Shown in pieces: positions 44,851-55,100 of a DNA stretch of 64,000 nucleotides. The translations under genes and the position numbers were made by a program. The stretch comes from Eucommia ulmoides (lineage: Eukaryota; Streptophyta; Magnoliopsida; Garryales; Eucommiaceae): NCBI GenBank assembly GCA_016647705.1, contig CM028338.1:22031577-22095576 (forward strand), written 5' to 3'. Every line of letters begins with the position of its first letter. The stretch's first letter is position 1. Under the pieces are notes generated by a model, which did no database searches, was not told the DNA's origin, and worked only from the letters and a program-made list of their open reading frames with translations.

Positions 44851-44982
44851 TATGTTAATTTTTTAGGGAGATCAATACTTCGCATTTTTCTAATAATTGA
44901 TTTATTTTTTGTGTGTGTTAATTTTAATGCGTTAAAATGGTTTTTTAGTTCCTAGACCTGATTTTCATCAGGTTATTGATAC

Positions 44983-45133
44983 TGTTGAATCCAAGGTTTT
45001 GATGGACAATTAAGTGTTGATATTTTTAGGGGACCAATGTTATTACTAAGTGGTTTAAGATTTATACTTCTACGGAAAAAAAAATGTTGAAGAGGAATTG
45101 TCAAGGAAAATGTAACGGGTGCAAAATAGAAAT
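44983..45133 (+). repeat. Truncated 3' LTR start of the second SIRE-like element
   Basis: TGTTGAATCCAAGG and 'ttttgatggacaattaagtg' match the LTR start. Similarity stops near 45133, where an LTR on the other strand begins. Confidence 0.8.
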
Positions 45134-45495
45134 TATTGGCCCAATGAGCTACCCAAGAGGGGGTTAAATTAGGTAGTTATAAAAACTTTAAACAAATAAA
45201 TCTTTAACACATAATTTTTAAATAATTAATTTTCCTAAATTCATTATTATCTTTATTATGCAACGGATAAGTGTTTAACTAGGTGCACACCCAAATAAAA
45301 TATAATGAAAGTAAAGCATGCAGTACACCAAGATATATCTTGGTTCAGTAAGCTTGTCTTGCCTAATCCAATCCCCTGAGCTCCACGGATATTCACAACC
45401 GCTAAACCCTTGATTCCTTTACTAGGTAGGAACCAAATCCTCACAATGATTCTTTTATAAGGCTCGGAATCAACCTTTAAAAAAAAATTCCCAGG
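45134..45495 (-). repeat. Inverted SIRE-like LTR, first part
   Basis: The plus strand begins 'attggcccaatgagctacccaagaggg', the reverse complement of an LTR end. It continues through the primer-side U5 phrases ('ggtaggaaccaaatcctcac') and is cut at 45495 by the family A element. The other part is 53222-53620. Confidence 0.8.
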
Positions 45496-46936
45496 TAATA
45501 GCGCGTGACTACGTCGCTACTTTCACCGCAAGTGTACGAGTCAAGTTTTAGTATAATGGGAAGAGTAAGGGTTGTCGTATCCATAAGGATTGGTTGAGAT
45601 TATTGTTGAATACCATAATGATCATAACCTAACTTTATTTAGATGATAAAAATATGTTTCGTTTATAAATTAAATACTAAACTAAAATACTAATTAATCT
45701 AATTATACCATTTATACAATATTGAGACGTTTAGGGGAATGGATTATTTAGGGATTAACTTCATTTACTTAAACGTGTTAGTTTCATTTAGTTAACAATA
45801 ATAGTATTCAACCTATCCGACAATCTCAGTATCATAAACTCATTCACTCTCTCTCCTGAGTGTAAAGTAAATGAATATCTGACTTCGCGTTAACGCCGAA
45901 GTCCCCCTCTAGCATTTTTTAGACCACATAGTCACATGAGACTTGCCCCAACGTTATGGATTTCACACTTTCTAACTCCCTCCCGGGTTATTAGATCGTC
46001 GCGTCATGTTTAAACCCTAATCCGAATTTGGAGTTACCTCTCCCGGTGGTCAAACTTCAATTTCTTAATATATCTAAACAAGCATATAATGGAAATATAA
46101 GAACGGTAAATACATTCGAATAACGAAGAACAACCATTGAAGAAACTCAATTCAAACAAACAACATTTTTATAAACTATATTAATCCGATAGATAATCTA
46201 AGTTTAGCTCATGGCCATTACCGTTTATACAACAAGAAACGAGCTAAACATGCTCAATAAACAAAAGTTAAGAAATGAAGAGAGAAATGAAAGAAACTAG
46301 CCGTTGTCTGAAGATTTGACACTAAAACCGTTTCGAGATCGCTTCTCCTTCTTCGCTTTGTGTTATTCTCCTTCGTGTTTGGATGAGCTCTCCCCAAAAA
46401 CTCTCTCAAAATATTCTAATCTATATAAGATCTACCTCTCCCAAAAATGAGAGAAGGAGAACATATTAAGGGCCAAAAATATCTCAAAATATCTAAAAAT
46501 CTACTTTACAGATGCAGGGGTCACCATTGTAGCGGCGGGTATGTCGGCAGGCTACTATTTGATTGACCACTGCAGCGGTAGTTTCACTACTGTAGATGTG
46601 GGTGATTAGAAACTTAGTGAACTCTCTATATTTTAACCACTGTAGCGGCGGATTCACCACTGCAGTGGTGGGGAGTTCAACCAACTCTCTGCATTTTCAC
46701 CGCTGCAACGGTGGATGCACTTATGAACTTTGCCTTTTTGCTATTTTCCACCGATCTTCCACCGTTCTTGCTCTGATATGATCGTTTAAAGACCCTTTTC
46801 ATCCCTTTTCGACTCAAACACTTGATTTATAACAAAAAGAATAAAAACGTATTAAAACATCTAAAAACACTATAAAAATACTCAAAAACTACCAAAACCG
46901 GCTTGGGAATAAATAGATAAATTACACCTATCAAAT
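45496..46936 (-). repeat. 3' LTR of the family A element
   Basis: Left end TAATAGCGCGTGACTACG (its partner has TGGTAGCG, two G-to-A changes) and right end ATTACACCTATCA. Palindrome-like units around 46505-46720 are partly decayed (e.g. CACCACTGCAGTGGTG). Confidence 0.9.
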
Positions 46937-46956
46937 ACTCTCAAACTTAGAATTTT
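46937..46956 (-). promoter_or_regulatory. Polypurine tract of family A
   Basis: On the minus strand 'ctaagtttgagagtatt' precedes the LTR start TGATAGGTG. It resembles the AAGTTTGGGGG-type tract of Athila-like elements in decayed form. Confidence 0.6.
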
Positions 46957-48546
46957 GCTAGTCCTTGAGTAAAACACCCACACAATAAAAGAAACTACAA
47001 TAACTAAAAATGAAAAACACGAAAAAACAATAATGGGTAAGTTTTGAATTTCATCTAACTGGCTAAACGGTTTTCCCTCATCGGCCCCTAATCTTATCAA
47101 GTTAAAGAATAAAAGACACCATGTGGTGCTCTAGAATTTTAACATTTAATAATAGTAAGTATCATTCTAGATCCTGTCAAATTGTGTGTGTAGAAACTCA
47201 ATTATACAAATATCCACCGATCGGATTGGATTATCCATCAATAACGTTCATGACTAAAACCATAAGGAATATGAAATCCATAAGCCTGACAGGGTTCCAT
47301 TCTCCACTAATATAGGCTCGGAAATTCAAAAATATCAATAAGACTTGGTTCGATTTGAAACATTTGGCCAAGGGCATATCAAGAATAGAAATAGGTTAAC
47401 GTTGTTAACTTAACGATACCCGAGGCACATGTTTGGCACTCAATCACTCTCGAACCCCCAAGGATCAAGTTCAAACAACCCTAAACATACATTTAAGAAC
47501 TTCGTACTCATTTGGAAAAAGGGACGGAAATAGAATGATATTTACATATGTCTTTTTTTTTTTTTTTTTTCATAAATCACACCCCTAAACTTATTCAATT
47601 ATTACAATTTCACGGGTGTAGTTAAAACAAAAGAAAAATGACGAGTGAGTACTCAAATACTAAACCAATGAAAAGTTCACCCTAAACCCAACCGCTCACT
47701 TCAAGTAGCATACCGAATGCTAACTGAATTTACTCAAATTGTGCCTTCGGCTCAGCGATATAGGTTTGGAAAAAAGTTTTATTGGCCAGGGTATTTGTTA
47801 TGTGTTTAGAATTGAAACAGTTTTCTAACTTTGACAAGGTAATGAGGGATAAACATGTAACATGGTAGGCTTAAAAGGCTCAAGCGATCAAAATAAATGC
47901 CTAAATCATATCTCTTATACTCTTCGCCTGGGATTTTGCCTTGAATTTCCCCAAAATCAGGTTTTAAAATCCCTATTGTCATGAACTTGGCTAACAGATA
48001 ATCGGCGTCAAATTAGTTGGATAGTTATACATTGGGTTTATGTGCTCGTGCAATTTGGATCCACAATAACTTTTACTAAAACAAGACGTCAAGCACATAG
48101 AACATACATGAATGAGCATTACGCTAGACCTCAATAAACAACTAGGGGATAGGTTCATCATCGGGTAATGACCCAGATGAAGTACAAAACTCAGTACATG
48201 CACAACAACTACCCTAAACAAACATGCATACAATGAAAACACGACAACATAACTAACAACTTAATCACATACTAAGCATACTAAACATTACCCCTGAACT
48301 TAAAATGGGCAATGTCCACAATGACCCATCAACGACCCCAATGAAAGCATAAAGCATTATAATGAATACGGGGGTTTAGAACACGTACCTGGGAGGCGAG
48401 TGAATCTCGCCTCCGAATCAAGTTGGCAATGACGAATCTAATTTATTTTTGAAACCTTGGGTTACCTCCCAAGAAGTGTTTGATTTAAGGTTTTCGACTT
48501 GACACAGCGAAGTGCTCATCAAAGAGCGGCTTCCGCCCATATTAAG
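46957..48546 (-). other. Family A internal region, no coding sequence
   Basis: No domain seen on either strand. A poly(T) run lies near 47552-47571. 'gggttacctcccaagaagtg' (48458-48478) parallels 29165-29185 in family B. The frames at 47121-47315 and 47991-48242 are chance. Confidence 0.6.
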
Positions 48547-50697
48547 TGTTGATCCTAAGATTTTGATGAACAATTAAGTATTAATGTTTTGGTGGAACTA
48601 ATATTTTAATTGAGTGTTTCAGTGATTTAAAGTTCCAAGTGATGAAGATGACAAATTAAATGGATACTAAATGATAAAATTGAAGATATTGAAGATTTAA
48701 GAGTTTGAAAAAATTAGGGAAAACAACCTAGGTAAATTTTAACTCTTAATATCCCATTTAGGAACACACACATGATACAAAATGTGTTTTCTAATTTATG
48801 TGTATATTGATTAAGTTAAATTATTTGCTCCTATGTGAATTGAGAAGAAATAATTTTGAATGACTAAAATGAAATATAAGAATATTAGTGGAGCTTATTT
48901 AAGAGAGAAAATGGTTAAAGAGGGGAAAACGTAAAAAAAAATAAGTTAAAAACATATTCAGAGAAGAGATCCAGAAGACAACAGTCGACTGGTAAGTCGA
49001 CCGGACCAAGTAGTTATAATATCTTATATCTCTAAGTCGACTGACAGGTCGACCGGCCAAGAAGGGCTGAACTCTTTGAATCAACAAGTCGACTGATAGG
49101 TCGACTGGTGAAAGAAAGACCAACTCTCTGAATCTACAAGTCGACCGGGCAGTTGACTGATGAACTGCATTGGCTACATCCTGAATCTCCCAGTCGACTG
49201 GGTAGTCGACTGAATGCGTTGTTTCAGGATATTGTTTTATCCAAGATTAAATCCAATAATAGCTATTTTTGGTTAGGATTTGAGAGAGATTTGGGGAATA
49301 TTCTCTATATTTAAGATATAGTTCATATATTAATTAAATCCTATTAATATGGTTCATCAAATATTAATGTTTCTCAATTTAGTACTTGAAATAAATTTTA
49401 TTCTTATTAATTAAGATTGAAAAATACTTTGGGGGTTTAATTGAGAGATTTGAAAGTTATTTTTAAGTAGAAATTGAACCAAAATAAAGTCCTTATGATA
49501 TAAGGGGGTCTATAAGAATTTTTAATTGTTATGACATATGTAAACTAGCCGTTAGAAGGTTGATTTCATATTCCTATATATAGACCTGCGAATTTATGAT
49601 ATAATTAATCATTCTAAGAGAGAGAATCCATATATTATCAAGAGAGATCATAATATATCAATTGAGTGAGCTTTTCTAAGAGATATCTTATTGAAAATTA
49701 CGTGAGTTTTTCTAAGAGAATCATTTGCTGATCATTGTTACTACCGATTTGAAGTTATATTGCAATACTATTTTCTTTCGGTGGATTCCGGGTGAGATCT
49801 TTCCAAATTACTTATTATTTGTTTATTGATTTTATATTTGGAAATTAATCTTAGAAAATGTTTCTGATTTTTAAAGAAAATATTTTTACAAATAATTTCT
49901 TAAATTTGATTACGTGCTTCAATTTGCTACCCATATTCTTGTTAAAATCAAATTTCTCTCTCTCACATTTTCTATCACTAGTTGGGATATTAATTGAGTT
50001 ATTATTTATTTAGGGTGGTAGAAGCTCCGAATGAGATTTACTTTTTATCAATTTTTGTATTGGTGAGTTGTGACGGGTAAATACCTTGGGGCTATTTAAT
50101 CAAGGGTAGCCAGGTTTTAGTCTTTTCCTGTAAAGAGATTGAGGTAGTGATTCTTCCTGGATAGAATTGCGATTTGAGTGATTTGTAAAAGTTCGATCCT
50201 TACCTTGAAAAATGAAAGTCGGAGTGTTTTGTGAGGTTTTGATTCTTGAGCCTAAGGTATAAAAAGAATTAGGTTAGTCTTTAGCCTGTAAAAAGATAGG
50301 TTATTCTTGAACCTGTAAAAAGTAGAGTTTATTTCTGAGCCTTGGAAAATGATATTGTAAAGGTTGATTCTAAGTCTGTGAAAGAATCGGTGTGCGGGTT
50401 TGGTTCTTCCCTTTAAAGGGATCTTGGTTTTAGTGGGTGCGACCTCCGTGGAGCTCGAGGGACTAGATTAGCCAAGAGTAGCTTGGTGAACCAGTATAAA
50501 TCTTTTGTGTGATGCTATATTTACTTTACTATTTTTGTTGTTTGGGTGTGCACTTAGTTGATTATATCATTCCACTGTGTTATAAAGATAATAATTAATT
50601 TAGGCTTAAAATTAATTATTTGATTTATTGAATTTTATTCTGATAATTTTTAAATACCCAATTCACCCCCCCTCTTGGGAATTCCACTGGGCCAACA
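48547..50697 (+). mobile_element. SIRE-like solo LTR inside the family A element
   Basis: 2151 bp, from TGTTGATCCTAAG to GGGCCAACA, with flanks TTAAG / GTAAG (four of five identical). The internal part is gone. It has a well-kept GTCGAC array (48984-49205), TATA-like 'ctatatatagacctgcg' near 49575 and the 'agcctgtaaaaag' repeat at 50240-50400. By sequence it is nearer to the LTR at 55101-57124 than to 33100. Confidence 0.92.
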
Positions 50698-51640
50698 GTA
50701 AGTGTCATACAACACTACATACGGGTCTTGATTCAGAACTCCCTCAAGATTAGCGAGATTTAGCAATGTTTGGTCCGTACTTTCAACAAGAATCTCCACT
50801 GGCTTATGTACTTGGTGGGCCTGAAAGAATGTTGCTAATGGTGGAGAAGGACAAGTGAGACACATCAGATCCTCGTAGATGTGATCATCTTGGATCGGTG
50901 GTAGCATTACAATTTAGATCTCCAATGGTGACGAATCACAATCGTCGATCCATGCTTGGGTTCCCGTCTCATTCGAATAATCATAGTCGAACTCTCCCAT
51001 ACTCTTTTTGCTCGTTTTTGGTTTCTCACGGTAGATCTAACATGATATGGCTTGTGTATCTCCCAATGCCACCGCATCTGACTTGACCTCAATGAAGCAG
51101 ATAAGCTGACAGATTTGCGTCTGAAGAGACGTTACGGTCTCATTGATTTCGGCGCAGACCATCTCAATATTATCGAGACGATCCTCGTGTTTATTGATCC
51201 TGTCATTCGTTTCCCTCCAAAAAATCTGAGTCTCTCCCATAAATTCAGCTAACGTATCTTCCAGGGCGGGGGAAGACTCCATATGTTAGTCCGGGGTATC
51301 AATCTATGGCTCTAAAGCAGTGAAACTATCCCCCAAGTTTTGGTAACTTGGTGAATAATTCCAATACTGAAAATCGAACTCGACCATGTTGTCTAACAAC
51401 TAATAGGCTTCATTCGTGGTTAGTTGGTCGAAAGAGGTGGTACTGTTTCCTCTTTCCACCCATGTTCTAGTTGCGGCTAATAACCCGTCGAGGAAGTTTA
51501 GTAGTTGACACTCCCTCGGGAAACGATGGTTCGGAAATTGGAACACATATTCCTTGTATCGATCTCAGGCACTATAAAACGACTCAGAATCCCATTGAAA
51601 GAAACGCAAAAGTACGTGTTGATCTAACATCTTCAAGTAC
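50698..51640 (-). pseudogene. Family A gag, broken
   Basis: On the minus strand: ESFYSA.DRYKEYVFQFPNH, CQLLNFLDGLLAATRTWVER, a broken middle, then MESSPALEDTLAEFMGETQI, a helical RINKHEDRLDNIEMV and LQTQICQLICFIEVK segment, and an acidic tail with DDHIYEDLMCLTCPSP. It agrees with family B gag block by block. This is the Ty3/gypsy retrotransposon gag of the Athila kind. The open parts are 51037-51282 and part of 50698-50907; the solo LTR sits right behind the gag end. Confidence 0.75.
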
Positions 51641-51755
51641 CCTATAGGAAAAATAAAAACAAAACTACAAACAAAAAAAATTATAAACAAAAGAAATACT
51701 TAAATTAAAATCAAGTTATTTACTCACAATATCAACAACAATCTAAAAACCAATC

Positions 51756-51775
51756 CCCAGCAATGGCGCCAAAAA
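51756..51775 (-). promoter_or_regulatory. Primer-binding site, tRNA-Asp type (family A)
   Basis: The plus strand 'atccccagcaatggcgcca' differs from the tRNA-Asp 3' end at two positions only. It is followed by a short linker and the LTR at 51779. Confidence 0.88.
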
Positions 51776-51778
51776 CTT

Positions 51779-53221
51779 GGTAGCGCATGACTACGTTGCT
51801 ATTTTCACCACAAGTGTACAGGTTAAGTTTTAGTATAATAGAAAGAGTAAGGGTTGTCGTATCCATAGAGATTGGTTGAGATTATTGTTGGGTACCATAA
51901 TTATCATAGCCTAACTTTATTTACGAGATAAAAATAATTTTCATTTATAAATATAAATACTAAACTAAAATACTAATTAATCTAATTATACTATTTATAC
52001 TATATTGAGATGTTTAGGGGGAATGGATTATCTAGGAATTAATTTCATTTAATTAAACGTGTTTGGTTTCGTTTAGTTAACAATAATGGTATTCGACCTA
52101 TCCGATAATCTCAGTATCGTAAACTCATTCACTTCCTCTCCCGAGTGTAAAGTAAATGAATATGTGACTTCGCATTAACGCCGAAGTCCCTCTCTAGCGT
52201 TTTTCAGAACACATAGTCATATGAGTCTTGCCCCAACGTCATGGATTGCATACTTTCTAACTCCCTTCTGGGTTATTAAATCATCGCGTTGTGTTCAAAC
52301 CCTAATCCGAATTCGGGGTTACCTCTCCCGAATGTCAAACCACGATTTCTCAATATATCTAAATAAAGCATATAATGAAAATACAAGAAAGGTAAACACA
52401 ATCGAATAACGAAGAACAACCGTTAAAGAAACACAATTCAAACGAACAACATTTTTATAAGCTATATTAATCTGATAGATAATCCAAGTTTAGCTCATGA
52501 TTATAACCGTTTATACAACAATAAACGAGCTAAACATGCTCAAACAATAAACCAAAGTCAAGAAATGAAGAGAGAAACGAAAGAAACTAGTCGTTGTCCG
52601 AAGATTTGATGCTAAAATCGCTTCGAGATCGCTTCTCCTTCTCCGCTTTGTGTTCTTCTCCTCTGGGTTTGGATGAGCTCTCCCCAAAAATACTCTCAAA
52701 ATATTCTAATCTATATGAGCTCTACCTCTCCTGAAAATGAGAGGCGGAGAAGATATTAAGGGCCAAAAATATCTCAAAATATCTAAAAATTACAGGTGCA
52801 GGGGTCATCGCTGCAGTAGTGGGGTCACCGCTGTAGCGGTGGGTATGTCGGCAGGTTATTATTTGATTGACCGCTGCAGCGGTAGGTGATCAGAAACTTA
52901 GTGAACTCTCTGTATTTTGACCGCTGCAGCGGTGGGTTTACCACTACAGTGGTGGAGAGTTCAGTCAACTCTCTATATTTTCACCGCTGTAGCGGTGGAT
53001 CCAAGCTTTTGAACTTTGCCTTTTTGCTCTTGTCCCACTGTTCTTCCATCGTTCTTGATCGGATATGATCGTTTAAAGACTATTTTTGTCTCTTTTCGAC
53101 TGAAACACCTAATTTATAACAAAAAAAAATAAAAACGTATTAAAACATATAAAAATGCTATAAAAATACTCGAAAACTACCCAAACCGTCTTGAGAATAA
53201 ATAGATAAATTTCACCTAACA
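51779..53221 (-). repeat. 5' LTR of the family A element
   Basis: Matches 45496-46936 with roughly 10 % differences. It carries the best-kept palindrome cluster (52805-53000), e.g. CACCGCTGTAGCGGTG and GACCGCTGCAGCGGTG. Confidence 0.9.
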
Positions 53222-53622
53222 CTAGGGTAAGAAAGAACCTTATCATTTTATGAGGTTAAAGACTAACCTAATTCTATTACAGAGATAATCAAAACCTAAT
53301 CCTTTTACAGGCTAAAGATCAAACCTAATCATTTTAACAAGTTAAAGATTAAACCTCACAACTATCATTTTACCACGTAAGGATGAAATCTTCACAATTC
53401 CCTTAATTCAATTGTAGGGAGAATCATAACCTAGTTATTTTTAAGGGAGACGAATAACCTAACACTTTTGTACTTAGGATAAAGATTAAACCCTAATATT
53501 TTTTCACAGGAAAAAGATCGAAATCTAGCTACCCTGATTAGACACCAGCTTAACCGTGTCTAATCTACTTAAACTCACAAATATAGAAAAATATGAATTT
53601 TTTCCCACAAGGAACTTCGACA
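53222..53622 (-). repeat. Inverted SIRE-like LTR, second part
   Basis: Continues 45134-45495 after the family A element: a long run of the 'aggctaaagatcaaacctaa' repeat (reverse complement of 'agcctgtgaaaaagatt'), then loss of similarity at 'caaggaacttc' near 53622. Confidence 0.75.
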
Positions 53623-54227
53623 TCCTTGATGCGAACCTCACCAATAATTAGTGACACCCGTAACTAAGTTAGGTTTCTTCGCAAAGGATCAAACTAAATT
53701 CAAATTTGAAATGAAGAACACAAGAAAACATGGAAAATTGATAGGTTACCTTAACCTGGCGATTATGAATGAAACACGAACCAAAGGTATAAGAAAATCC
53801 TTGATCCAATGATTATAAGAGATTCATGAACCAAAGAGATTAAACGCCACAAGAAAATTTGATACGTTCAGAAAGTTTCTTTGAAGAACTCAAGATAAAA
53901 CCCTCTCAAAATATATTAATCAATATCAAAATTGTGTGAAATTCACAGTTTTATAAAGCCTCTTAAATAGGCGGCCAAGAGAATAAGAAAGAAACCCTAA
54001 TATATCTTAGAAAATTCGTAGGCCTACATGAAGGAAAAAGAAAACCCTAATATCTAATACTAAATAAAGAATAAGGAAGCTTCCTAACTTGCCCTATATT
54101 CCTAGTTAGAAAAGGAAAAGATTACTTGGCAATCAATCCTTACAAATCAGCCTAAAAAAAATTAAAAGACTTAAAATAATAAAATAAAATTTGTGGGTTT
54201 AGTCCTAAGCCCGTTCAGGTTCTCGCT
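53623..54227 (-). repeat. Probable LTR or 3' region of a chromovirus fragment
   Basis: Lies downstream (on the minus strand) of the integrase tail. A TATA-like 'cctatttaagaggctttat' occurs on the minus strand near 53955-53975, fitting a promoter within an LTR. There is no second copy in the window, so the limits are not known. Confidence 0.4.
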
Positions 54228-55090
54228 TTAAGCCCATTTGCTTGCCTTAATGAGGTGGACTAGGCCTTGATTGTCTGGTGGACTTGATTTGGGCTTCACT
54301 ATTGTAGACTCGACCCAAATCTCTTGAATAAGTCCATTAAGTGCTGCTTTGAATCTTTTAACCCTTGTCCTTGTTATTGGGCCAACTGGAACATGCAACG
54401 GATTTCTTGGTGCAGCTGATAAACTCTCATCATTCATTTCCTCTTAAAAATGATTTATCCTCAAATCTCTACCTACACTAAACGAAGACAAGTTAGTCAC
54501 ATTAAAAGTAGAACTTACATTAAACTCATCTAGAAGGTCTAATTTATAGGTATTGTCAATGATTTATTCTATCACATGAAAACGGTAATCTCCCATTGAA
54601 AGTAACTTAGAAAGGCTTTGTTAGGGAAACCATTCCTTCCTCGTATGCAACCAAACCCAATCACCAGGCTCAAACATAACCTTCTTCTGCCCCTTATTAG
54701 CTTGGTTGGCATATCATTCAGTCTTCCTCTCAATGTTTTATCGGCTATTTTCATGGATTTGCTAAACAAAATCAACCTTCTTTTTTCCATCTAAGTTTAC
54801 AAGCTCATGCATAGGTAAAGAAGTTAAATCCGAAGGAGTCAATGGATTAAACCATAAACAATTTCAAACAGTGAAAACTTAGTTACAGAATGCACACTTC
54901 TATTACATGCAAACTCTGAATGCGACAAAAAATATTTCCATGTTTCCAAATTCTTTGGTATTATAGCATGTAATAAAGTAGATAAAGTCATATTAACTAC
55001 TTCGGTTTGACCATCAGTTTATAGGTGACAAGTAGTAGAAAATAAAAGTTTAGTTCCGAGCTTACCCCCACAAAGTCTTCTAAAAATAGC
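54228..55090 (-). pseudogene. Ty3/gypsy integrase C-terminus (chromovirus-like), broken
   Basis: The last block is open at 54228-54437: VGPITRTRVKRFKAALNGLI..IW, the usual end of many plant gypsy polyproteins. At 54572-54790 and beyond, RIGR-like KGRRRL, VIGFGC/GDWVW-like and RKE.FP words of the 'FEPGDWVWVHMRKERFP' block appear in shifting frames, together with an IHEN..N(IE)RKTE helix before it. The core catalytic part is reduced to traces up to 55090, where the SIRE-like LTR begins. Confidence 0.65.
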
Positions 55091-55100
55091 TTAAGAATTT

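Larger units (their letters stand above)
41295..45133 (+). mobile_element. Second SIRE-like, pol-less element, decayed
   Basis: LTR 41295-43462 (ends GGGCCAACA), a decayed primer site, a broken gag of the same layout as 35294-36661, then a 3' LTR start at 44983 that is cut after about 150 bp. No pol domains. Between gag end and 3' LTR only about 150 bp remain and no env-like ORF is present. It shows that the coiled-coil/knuckle gag without capsid or pol belongs to a family, not to one damaged copy. Confidence 0.8.
45496..53221 (-). mobile_element. Family A: Athila-like gag-only LTR element
   Basis: 3' LTR 45496-46936 at left, 5' LTR 51779-53221 at right, tRNA-Asp-type primer site at 51756-51775, polypurine region next to 46937. 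Flanking duplication CCAGG / CTAGG (45491-45495 and 53222-53226), one mismatch. The internal part, without the nested solo LTR 48547-50697, is about 2.7 kb and holds only a broken gag; no pol. Same family as 7621-10901 and 23903-25245. It interrupts an inverted SIRE-like LTR. Confidence 0.88.

Noticed and set aside
54228-54790. Host gene encoding small basic proteins
   Set aside because: The sequence words are those of the gypsy integrase tail and pol end.
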